Below the pieces are notes generated by a model. It did no database searches. It saw only the letters and a list, made by a program, of their open reading frames with translations, and was not told where the DNA came from. Below, one piece after another: positions 1 to 5,911 of a stretch of DNA of 6,298 nucleotides; positions within the stretch are counted from its first letter, which is position 1; every line of letters begins with the position of its first letter. The DNA is from DALYDK01 sp964415715 (GTDB lineage Bacteria; Patescibacteriota; Saccharimonadia; Saccharimonadales; CAIOMD01). A program made the translations under genes and the position numbers. Where the stretch lies: positions 1-6,298 of the forward strand of contig CAYQBK010000060.1 of the NCBI GenBank assembly GCA_964415715.1, given 5' to 3'.

Positions 1-2
1 AT

Positions 3-1007
3 TTAGTACCTCGAACAATCAAGCTATTTATCGACAACCCATTGGTGGCAGGTAGGGCTACTAGCGCAATTTTTGGCATGTTAGCAATGATGCTGTTTTT
101 TATAGTCATAAAACGTTGGTTCAATGCCAGAATGGCCACAGTCGCAACAATGTTACTCATGACAAACAGTTTATTGATAAATCTAACTCACCAGGCCATA
201 CCAATATCGGCTATCATTCTTGGTATGACTCTCGTATTTGCGAGCCTAAACTGGCTCGTTCGGAGTAACAAATACGTTTTTCTGAGTTTCTTAACATTTG
301 TTATTGCGCTAAGTCTTAGTATGTACGTGCCCTACATGATCTATATTGTTACTATATGTGTCCTATATGTGATTATATATTCGCGCAACAAACTAAAAAA
401 GCTTAAAATCTGGCAGTTTGCCATAGCGGGTTTGGTGTACTTGGTATTATTGGCTCCCTTGTTCTATAGCTTGCTAGCTGCTCCTGGCCAGTTGAGGGAA
501 TTTTTTGGCATTAACCAGAGTGTGGCAACTCTACCTGAATACTTCAACAATCTTATCTCACTATTATTTGGGATATTTGTATACAGCAAATCATTTCCGC
601 TACTTTATGTCAGCAATCTGCCATTGCTTGATATATTTACGGCTACAATGTTTGTAATGGGAGTATATTATTTTGTTCGACGACTCAAATACAAACGTAC
701 TGTTTTGGTTTTTAGCTGTACACTAACATTATTGTTGATATTGCCTTTATCCGCAGCATATCAAACTCACATATTGATACTTCTGCCTTTGCTATACTTA
801 TTTGTAATAACAGGCATCATTGAACTGCTAAAACGCTGGTTTAGCTATTTTCCTCGTAATCCACTCGCTAGAACGACTGGCATATTGCTAGTGACATTGG
901 CGATATGTTTAGCAAGCTTTTTTCAAGTTTCTAGATATTATGTTGCATGGTCAAGATCACCCGATACAAAAGCACTTTACGTGATAAAATATAAGCAAGT
1001 AAAATAA
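3..1007 (+). CDS. Polytopic membrane protein, C-terminal part, PMT/ArnT (GT39)-like glycosyltransferase
   Basis: This reading frame is open from the left edge, so the gene is cut and its true start is outside the window. The visible 334 residues form about ten hydrophobic segments separated by short basic loops such as KRWFNAR, RSNK, SRNKLKKLK and RRLKYKR. The stretch DNPLVAGRATSAIFG, followed by a membrane helix and a KRWFNARMAT loop, resembles the region after the first luminal loop in PMT/ArnT-type lipid-linked sugar transferases, which move sugars from polyprenyl phosphate on the outer membrane face. The catalytic acidic residues of that family lie near the N-terminus and cannot be seen, so the enzyme class is an inference; another polytopic envelope protein is possible. 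A TTG at 42 could be read as a start, but the frame continues upstream with no stop. The stop is 12 bp before ybaB, which suggests co-transcription. Confidence 0.6.
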   Translation, partial: LVPRTIKLFIDNPLVAGRATSAIFGMLAMMLFFIVIKRWFNARMATVATMLLMTNSLLINLTHQAIPISAIILGMTLVFASLNWLVRSNKYVFLSFLTFVIALSLSMYVPYMIYIVTICVLYVIIYSRNKLKKLKIWQFAIAGLVYLVLLAPLFYSLLAAPGQLREFFGINQSVATLPEYFNNLISLLFGIFVYSKSFPLLYVSNLPLLDIFTATMFVMGVYYFVRRLKYKRTVLVFSCTLTLLLILPLSAAYQTHILILLPLLYLFVITGIIELLKRWFSYFPRNPLARTTGILLVTLAICLASFFQVSRYYVAWSRSPDTKALYVIKYKQVK

Positions 1008-1009
1008 TA

Positions 1010-1013
1010 GGAG
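1010..1013 (+). promoter_or_regulatory. Ribosome binding site of ybaB
   Basis: GGAG lies six bases before the ATG at 1020 and directly after the stop of the upstream gene. This fixes the ybaB start and shows that this organism uses ordinary Shine-Dalgarno initiation inside the operon, a useful contrast with the CapA-family gene at 4579. Confidence 0.75.
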
Positions 1014-1019
1014 TTTACA

Positions 1020-1313
1020 ATGGGTAAAATAGATCAAGCCAAAATGTTAATGAAAGTTCGCAAGCTACAAAGCGAACTAAAGAAAATGATTATCGAAGCC
1101 TCGGCTGGCGACGGTGCGGTTGTAGTTGAGATAACTGGAGAACAGAAAATCAAAAAAATTCATATTGATCCAGAATATGTTGACCTTGACGATATCGGCC
1201 AGTTAGAAAAATGGGTAGAAGAAGCCGTCAAAGATGCCATCCAAAAAAGTCAAAAAATTGCCGCCGAAAAAATGCAACCAATGCTTGGTGGCCTAGGTGA
1301 TCTAGGGCTATAG
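1020..1313 (+). CDS. ybaB: YbaB/EbfC family nucleoid-associated protein
   Basis: A 97-residue protein with the family layout: an N-terminal helix rich in Lys, Met and Gln (residues 1-27, KMLMKVRKLQSELKKM), a central beta segment (AVVVEITGEQKIKKIHIDPE, about 33-52), an acidic helix (about 57-80) and a Gly/Leu-rich tail ending LGGLGDLGL. YbaB/EbfC proteins are small dimers that bind DNA with little sequence specificity and help to organise the nucleoid; in many bacteria the gene sits directly before recR, as here. It is slightly shorter than the usual 100-110 residues, with no core element missing. The start is supported by a GGAG Shine-Dalgarno at 1010-1013, six bases before ATG. Unlike the common dnaX-ybaB-recR order, the gene upstream is a membrane protein. 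Confidence 0.93.
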   Translation: MGKIDQAKMLMKVRKLQSELKKMIIEASAGDGAVVVEITGEQKIKKIHIDPEYVDLDDIGQLEKWVEEAVKDAIQKSQKIAAEKMQPMLGGLGDLGL

Positions 1314-1320
1314 GAAATAT

Positions 1321-1929
1321 ATGAGCCAAGTGCTACCAAAAGCACTATCAGATGTTATAGAAGCAATCTCATGTTTACCGGGTGTCGGCACCAAAACCGC
1401 CGAACGGTATGCCTACTATTTACTAAAAAGTGACAAGAGCAACAGCGAAAGACTTGCCAATAGTTTTTTAAAGCTACATAGCAATATCAAATTTTGTCCC
1501 AAAACTTTTGCCATAATAGATGCCCATCTTGATCTTTCGCCACTGTATACTAACCCTGATCGTGACAAGACAATTGTTGCGGTAGTTGCTGAACCGTTTG
1601 ATATTGTCGCCATAGAAAATACCGCTAGTTTTCATGGCACCTACCATGTACTAGGTGGGCTAATTTCACCTATAGACGGTATGAATCCAGAAAACCTACA
1701 TATCAACGAACTACTAACTAGAGTAAAAGAAGATAGTGTCAAGGAGCTAATCCTAGCCACCAACGCCAGTGTCGAAGGTGAAACCACTGCATTATACATT
1801 CAACAACAACTCAATGGATCAGATGTAACCATAACTAGACTAGCCCGTGGCCTACCAATAGGCCTCGACCTAGAATACGCCGATCAAATAACACTAACTA
1901 GAGCACTAGAGGGCCGAACCACCCTATGA
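1321..1929 (+). CDS. recR: Recombination mediator RecR, zinc finger degenerate
   Basis: A 202-residue protein, the normal RecR length. RecR works with RecF and RecO to load RecA on SSB-coated single-stranded DNA. Domains in order: helix-hairpin-helix (residues 18-38, CLPGVGTKTAERYAYYLLKSD), the zinc-finger region (59-76), a Toprim domain (about 84-172, with VVAEPFDIVAIENT and ATNASVEGETTALYI) and the C-terminal RLARGLPIGLDLEYAD element followed by TLTRALEGR. The oddity is the zinc finger. Families normally show CxxC then CxxC before NPRR; here only C59 remains, with T62, S73 and Y76 at the other three sites, while the following NPDRD is kept. The structural zinc is therefore probably not bound. 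ATG follows ybaB by 7 bp with an AGGA Shine-Dalgarno that overlaps the ybaB stop. The TGA stop overlaps the next gene in ATGA. Confidence 0.95.
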   Translation: MSQVLPKALSDVIEAISCLPGVGTKTAERYAYYLLKSDKSNSERLANSFLKLHSNIKFCPKTFAIIDAHLDLSPLYTNPDRDKTIVAVVAEPFDIVAIENTASFHGTYHVLGGLISPIDGMNPENLHINELLTRVKEDSVKELILATNASVEGETTALYIQQQLNGSDVTITRLARGLPIGLDLEYADQITLTRALEGRTTL

Positions 1930-2921
1930 TAATCGAAATAGATAAAATCAATGAACTAATATCAAACAACCAACATTTTGTTGTTATCCAGGCTGATAAT
2001 CCCGATGGTGACAGCCTTGCTACAGCACTGGCGCTAGAATCAATACTAGAAGATATGGGCAAAACTGTAGATTTGTACTGCGGGGTAGAAGTACCAGGGT
2101 ATTTGAAATTTATCGAGGGCTGGTCTAGGGTTAAAAAAGAGCTTCCAAGCAAATTTGACGCTAGTATCATTGTCGACACATCTGCCAACGGACTACTAGA
2201 AAAACTAAACGACAGCCCCTATAAAATATCAGTTGCTACTAAACCAGTACTAGTTATTGATCACCACGGCGAAGTTGACTGCGACATACCGTATGCTTCA
2301 GTCATCAGCAACAATCCTGGCTATGCCTCGGCAGGCGAAGTTGTGTATGATATCGCAAAGGCCCTAGGCTGGAAACTTAGCCAGTTGTCTAGTGAACTTA
2401 TATTACAAAGTATATTGTCTGACACGCTCGGCCTAACAAGCGATATGGCCACGCCAGAAACATATCGGCGAGTAGCAGATATTATCGACAGTGGAGTAAA
2501 TAGATCAAAACTTGAAGAAGCTCGCAAAGAAATGTCCAAAATGGAACCAGATGTTTTTCGCTATAAAGCCAAACTTATCGAGCGAACCGAATTTTTCCTA
2601 GATAACTCGATAGCACTTATCGAGATACCGGAATCGGAGCTGTTTGATGTCGGCACACTCTATAACCCTGGCCCACTCATACTCAGCGAAGTGCTCATGG
2701 TTAGCGGTGTCAAGGTGGGTATAGCCCTAAAAGTTTACAAAAAACGGCTAACCGGATCTATTCGCTGTGGTGGCAATATCAAAATAGCCAATGAACTGGC
2801 TGGCAAATATGGTGGTGGTGGAAACGCTTTTGCGGCAGGGTTTAGAGTAGATGATTTTGCTGGTGATATTAAAGATTTTAAAAATGAGCTTATCCGTAAT
2901 ACTATAGGGTTAATAAAATAA
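1926..2921 (+). CDS. DHH/DHHA1 family phosphoesterase (NrnA-like), two key histidines replaced
   Basis: A 331-residue protein with an N-terminal DHH domain and a C-terminal DHHA1 domain, the size and layout of NrnA-type enzymes, which hydrolyse nano-RNA, pAp or cyclic and linear dinucleotides using two Mn ions. Motif I is NPDGDS (D27, D29), motif II has D84 in IIVDTSANG, motif III is IDHHGE (D112, H113, H114), motif IV has D166 in ILSDTLG, and the DHHA1 signature is YGGGGNAFAAGF (295-306). Two histidines usual in the family are absent: motif I has A23 where H normally precedes xNPDGD, and the GGGH substrate-binding histidine is N300. The remaining metal-binding aspartates and the DHH triad are intact, so activity is plausible but altered metal or substrate handling is likely. 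The start overlaps the recR stop by four bases (ATGA), implying translational coupling. Confidence 0.88.
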   Translation: MIIEIDKINELISNNQHFVVIQADNPDGDSLATALALESILEDMGKTVDLYCGVEVPGYLKFIEGWSRVKKELPSKFDASIIVDTSANGLLEKLNDSPYKISVATKPVLVIDHHGEVDCDIPYASVISNNPGYASAGEVVYDIAKALGWKLSQLSSELILQSILSDTLGLTSDMATPETYRRVADIIDSGVNRSKLEEARKEMSKMEPDVFRYKAKLIERTEFFLDNSIALIEIPESELFDVGTLYNPGPLILSEVLMVSGVKVGIALKVYKKRLTGSIRCGGNIKIANELAGKYGGGGNAFAAGFRVDDFAGDIKDFKNELIRNTIGLIK

Positions 2922-2933
2922 TAAGGGCACAAT

Positions 2934-4355
2934 ATGCAACTATACAACACCAAAAGCCGTAAGCTAGAAGAATTTAAACCAATATCAGACAAAACAGTGC
3001 TACTGTACACCTGTGGCCCTACAGTCTATAACTACCTACAGATTGGCAACTGGGTTGCCTATATTCGCTGGGACACGCTTGTGCGTACCCTGCAAGCCAA
3101 TGGCTACACCGTCAACCGATTTATGAATATAACAGATGTCGGTCACTTAGTTAGTGACGCCGACGAAGGGCAAGACAAGCTTGAAAAAGGTGCCCAACGC
3201 GAGGGCAAAACTGCCTGGGAAGTAGCCCAGTTTTATGCTGACGATTTCTTAGCTGGTATGAACAAGCTAAATCTACTACCACCGAAAAATATTGGCCGGG
3301 CAACCGACTACATATCTGAACAAATAGAGCTTGTCAAAACATTAGAAACAAGAGGCTATACATATATTATTGACGACGGTGTGTATTTTGATACCAGCAA
3401 ATTTGCCAGCTATGCTGACTTTGCCAAACTAAACCTAGCCGAACTCCAAAAAGGTGCCCGAGTGGCCTACAATAGCCAAAAACGTAATGCTAGTGACTTT
3501 GCGTTGTGGAAATTTAGCCCAGCGGGTGAAAAACGCGATATGGAATGGTCAAGCCCATGGGGCGTCGGCTTCCCAGGGTGGCACCTAGAATGTAGCGCCA
3601 TGGCTCTAACCCAGCTAGCTAACACTATTGATATTCATACTGGTGGAATCGACCATATACCAGTTCACCACACCAACGAAATAGCCCAAAGCGAAGCGGC
3701 CACTGGCCAAACCTTTGCCAACTATTGGGTTCATAACAACTTTTTGCTGTGTGATGGCACCAAAGCATCAAAAAGCCTAGGCAATACCTACACCCTGCAA
3801 GATCTAGAAACCAAAGGCTATGATCCGGCCGATTTTAAAATGTTTGTACTGCAAAGCCACTACCGCAGCGAAAGCAACTTTACCTGGGATAACCTAAGCG
3901 CCGCCAAAAACAGGCTAGAAAACTGGCGAAATATTGCCTGTTTGGCATGGCAAGTTGACGATACTAGCATAGAACCAGATGAAGATTGTGTTAGCGACGA
4001 AAGCCTAGCGTATCTACATGCTAGCCAGGGCATACTACTAGCGCTAAATAACGATCTAGACACACCCACAGCGCTTGTAGCAGCTGAAGAAGGCCTAAAC
4101 TACGCAAATACTCATGGCGTATCACTTGCCAGCCTAGCCAGCTTTAAACAGCTGTTACAGCAAATACATGATCTATTGGGCCTAAACATCGAGTCGGCTG
4201 ATATTACTGCCGAGCAAAAAGATATATTGCTAGCCCGCGAAAAAGCCCGAACGCCAAAAAACTGGCAGCTATCAGATGAACTTCGCGACCGACTAGCCAA
4301 ACAGGGAATAGGCATCAACGATTCTGCCCATGGCCAACGCTGGCACCGCACATAA
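2934..4355 (+). CDS. cysS: Cysteinyl-tRNA synthetase
   Basis: Class I aminoacyl-tRNA synthetase that charges tRNA-Cys; 473 residues, against 461 in E. coli. The four zinc ligands of the cysteine-binding site are present: C27 (YTCGPTVYN), C220 (GWHLECSAM), H245 and E249 (VHHTNEIAQSE). The signature KMSKS appears as KASKS (277-281, in GTKASKSLGN). The HIGH motif is QIGN (36-39), so its first histidine is glutamine. HYRSESNFTWDNL (309-321) matches the anticodon-side linker, and the C-terminus LSDELRDRLAKQGIGINDS...QRW is the typical CysRS tail, which excludes the shorter mycothiol ligase MshC. An AAGGG Shine-Dalgarno at 2923-2927 lies six bases before ATG, and the gap to the DHH gene is 12 bp. 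This is the last gene of the run, followed by hairpins at 4361 and 4405. Confidence 0.96.
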   Translation: MQLYNTKSRKLEEFKPISDKTVLLYTCGPTVYNYLQIGNWVAYIRWDTLVRTLQANGYTVNRFMNITDVGHLVSDADEGQDKLEKGAQREGKTAWEVAQFYADDFLAGMNKLNLLPPKNIGRATDYISEQIELVKTLETRGYTYIIDDGVYFDTSKFASYADFAKLNLAELQKGARVAYNSQKRNASDFALWKFSPAGEKRDMEWSSPWGVGFPGWHLECSAMALTQLANTIDIHTGGIDHIPVHHTNEIAQSEAATGQTFANYWVHNNFLLCDGTKASKSLGNTYTLQDLETKGYDPADFKMFVLQSHYRSESNFTWDNLSAAKNRLENWRNIACLAWQVDDTSIEPDEDCVSDESLAYLHASQGILLALNNDLDTPTALVAAEEGLNYANTHGVSLASLASFKQLLQQIHDLLGLNIESADITAEQKDILLAREKARTPKNWQLSDELRDRLAKQGIGINDSAHGQRWHRT

Positions 4356-4360
4356 CATAC

Positions 4361-4379
4361 TACTTGAAACTATCAAGTA
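4361..4379 (+). other. Perfect 7-bp hairpin just after cysS
   Basis: TACTTGA (4361-4367) and TCAAGTA (4373-4379) are exact inverted copies around the five-base loop AACTA. The hairpin begins five bases after the cysS stop. No T-run follows, so it is not a classical terminator; it could stabilise the 3' end of the message or bind a protein. It is short and AT-rich, so chance is possible. Confidence 0.4.
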
Positions 4380-4394
4380 TGGTTGACTAATATA

Positions 4395-4451
4395 AAACTA
4401 ACAACCCACCTCGGAGATGGGCGCTAGATTATTGTTGGTGTTTTTTAGTTT
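4395..4451 (+). terminator. Putative rho-independent terminator or structured RNA after cysS
   Basis: An inner stem CCCACCT (4405-4411) / AGATGGG (4415-4421) closes a CGG loop with a single C-A mismatch. It is followed by about 13 bases, then GTTGGTG and a T6 run (4441-4446). Flanking arms AAACTA (4395-4400) and TAGTTT (4446-4451) are complementary, and CAAC (4402-4405) can pair with GTTG (4434-4437), so the whole block may fold as one branched element. A T-run after a GC-rich stem at the end of an operon favours a terminator, but the 19-base distance from inner stem to T-run is atypical and a small structured RNA is an alternative. Confidence 0.5.
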
Positions 4452-4562
4452 AATTCGCTATTTTTGATATGCTTCATAATAAAAAACATATTTTTATCTC
4501 ATCAATTCATCGCCTCAATAAAGACAGTTTTTGTATTGGGATCGCTATGTTTATAGTATTTA

Positions 4563-4571
4563 TGCTAAAAT
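4563..4571 (+). promoter_or_regulatory. Possible extended -10 promoter element for the CapA-family gene
   Basis: TGCTAAAAT matches the extended -10 pattern TGnTAnAAT, with TAAAAT at 4566-4571. No convincing -35 box is seen at the usual distance, as expected for extended -10 promoters. The box ends seven bases before the ATG at 4579, so transcription would begin at or next to the start codon. A second -10-like hexamer, TATAGT, lies at 4552-4557, 15 bases after TTGTAT (4531-4536), and would give a short leader instead. Confidence 0.4.
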
Positions 4572-4578
4572 TTTTATA

Positions 4579-5790
4579 ATGATTGTGAAGCGGAAACGCA
4601 ATGTGCCATATAAGATAATAGCTTTGGTTGCTATCCTAACAGTACCAGTTTTGTTTTTAGGTTATAAAATATTTGGCACCAAACCTGTTAACAGTTCCAA
4701 TACTAGTGTCACCAGCCAGCGAAAAGAACAACCCAAAATAATATCTGCCAGTAGCAGGCTACTAGTGGTTGGCGATGTGTTTTGGGGTAGACAATACGAA
4801 CGCAAACGGCTGAACAACGAGCCAAACGCCATACAGTTCCCATTTTCGGGCCTAGCTAGCTACGACAAAAGCAAATACAACACCTGGATAGCCGACATCG
4901 AATGCCCTATAACAGATAGAAATATTGATTTTCAAACCCAGTGGGACGCAATAGCTCTGAACTGTCGACCAGAATTTATGGGGGAGTTTGCCAAATGGTT
5001 CGAAATAGCGACACTAGCCAACAATCACATATACGATATCGACAAAGATGTCGGCTACAACTCCACCACCAACTATCTAGATAAAAGTAATATCCAATAT
5101 TTTGGCCATTTTCTGGCATCTGAACATGACAAAGCCTGTAAAGTAGTCAATGTTGGCCTAGACGTAAAATATTCGGACAATTCTACCAAAAAAACCAAGC
5201 TACCTATAGCCATGTGTGGCTACCATGGTGTTATATCCATACCAAAGCCCGAAGATATAGCTGTTATTAATAAATATTCAAGCAAGTTTTTCACGATAGC
5301 CATGCCCCATATGGGTGTCGAATATCAACCCACCGCAGACAGTATCAAAACTAGCACCTATCATGCCATGGTAGATGCTGGGGCTGATGTCGTTGCTGGT
5401 GGACACCCACACTGGGTTCAAAATACTGAAAGTTATAAAAACAAACTTATCGTCTATAGTATGGGTAACTTTATATTTGACCAACAAAGCACAGCCGATG
5501 TCCAGCGGTCTGTCGCACTAGATGCTAGCCTAGACTTTAACACCCCAGAACAGCTTCAACAGCTAGACAAATGGTTAAATATCGAAGAAAAATGCCAGTA
5601 TAACACCACATGTCTAAATACTAGCCTCGCTAGCTATGATCATAGAAACGTTATCCCATCTGTTAATTATGACCTAGTTGTAGGCCAACAAAAAAACCTA
5701 GTGCAGGCCAAATCAACCGACTCAACCGTAATAAACCAAGTTTTAGCCCGAGCTAACTGGGCTAACACCAAAGCCCAACTAAAAAACTAG
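4579..5790 (+). CDS. Membrane-anchored CapA-family (PGA_cap) metallophosphatase-like protein
   Basis: A 403-residue protein with a basic N-terminus (KRKR), one membrane segment (about residues 13-32), a Ser/Thr-rich linker and an outward-facing CapA domain. Motifs in order: GDVFWGR (65-71), DIECPIT (106-112, usually NLECPIT), ANNHIYD (147-153), MPHMGVEY (242-249), AGGHPHW (273-279) and MGNFIFD (295-301). These are the metal-binding and active-site blocks of the calcineurin-like CapA fold. CapA is named from poly-gamma-glutamate capsule synthesis in Bacillus, but no capB or capC is nearby, so a polyglutamate role is not supported; an envelope phosphoesterase or polymer-handling role is the safer inference. 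Six cysteines (109, 129, 187, 213, 339, 345) could form disulfides outside the cell. ATG 4579 is preferred over TTG 4531 because the TTG would add 16 residues before the KRKR and membrane anchor. No Shine-Dalgarno precedes 4579. Confidence 0.88.
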   Translation: MIVKRKRNVPYKIIALVAILTVPVLFLGYKIFGTKPVNSSNTSVTSQRKEQPKIISASSRLLVVGDVFWGRQYERKRLNNEPNAIQFPFSGLASYDKSKYNTWIADIECPITDRNIDFQTQWDAIALNCRPEFMGEFAKWFEIATLANNHIYDIDKDVGYNSTTNYLDKSNIQYFGHFLASEHDKACKVVNVGLDVKYSDNSTKKTKLPIAMCGYHGVISIPKPEDIAVINKYSSKFFTIAMPHMGVEYQPTADSIKTSTYHAMVDAGADVVAGGHPHWVQNTESYKNKLIVYSMGNFIFDQQSTADVQRSVALDASLDFNTPEQLQQLDKWLNIEEKCQYNTTCLNTSLASYDHRNVIPSVNYDLVVGQQKNLVQAKSTDSTVINQVLARANWANTKAQLKN

Positions 5791-5855
5791 TTTCACCCAA
5801 TTCCTCAAGCATAAATATGTTTGTTTATAATATTATTGCTATTTTGGGTATTTAG

Positions 5856-5884
5856 TTGACAGGCATATTTATATTTGATACTAT
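5856..5884 (+). promoter_or_regulatory. Strong sigma-70-type promoter for the gene at 5912
   Basis: A consensus -35 box TTGACA (5856-5861), a 17-base spacer and a -10 box TACTAT (5879-5884), which also carries the extended -10 TG at 5876-5877. Transcription would start near 5891, giving a leader of about 20 bases that contains the Shine-Dalgarno. This is the best promoter in the window and implies that the small downstream gene is expressed independently of the CapA-family gene and perhaps at a high level. Confidence 0.8.
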
Positions 5885-5896
5885 TTAACCTAATTT

Positions 5897-5903
5897 AAGG
5901 GAG
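5897..5903 (+). promoter_or_regulatory. Ribosome binding site that selects ATG 5912
   Basis: AAGGGAG is a strong Shine-Dalgarno. It is only two bases from a first ATG (5906), which is followed at once by TAA, and eight bases from the ATG at 5912, which opens a long frame. Spacing therefore favours 5912 as the real start. Confidence 0.75.
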
Positions 5904-5911
5904 TTATGTAA

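Noticed and set aside
42..44. TTG as the start of the first gene
   Set aside because: The frame is open to the left edge and reads sensible family-like residues (KLFIDNP) before the TTG, so it is an internal leucine codon.
1965..1986. AACAAC/GTTGTT hairpin in the start of the DHH gene
   Set aside because: Six AT-rich base pairs within a conserved coding stretch are readily explained by chance.
1416..4351. Several reverse-strand frames of 65-96 codons inside recR, the DHH gene and cysS
   Set aside because: They fall within genes with clear family signatures, lack Shine-Dalgarno sites and have low-complexity Ser/Leu-rich translations typical of antisense shadows.
2934..4355. MshC (mycothiol ligase) instead of CysS
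   Set aside because: The full-length C-terminal domain with the CysRS-type LSDELRDRL tail is present, and nothing nearby suggests mycothiol synthesis.
4531..4533. TTG as the start of the CapA-family gene
   Set aside because: It would add 16 residues ahead of a normal basic N-terminus and membrane anchor and has no Shine-Dalgarno; the stretch also overlaps the probable promoter.
4579..5790. Poly-gamma-glutamate capsule synthesis
   Set aside because: Only the CapA-type fold is present; no capB or capC homologue is in the window, so the pathway is not supported.
5826..5831. TATAAT as a second promoter before the last gene
   Set aside because: No -35 box stands at the right distance, the region is AT-rich, and a full consensus promoter lies 30 bases downstream.
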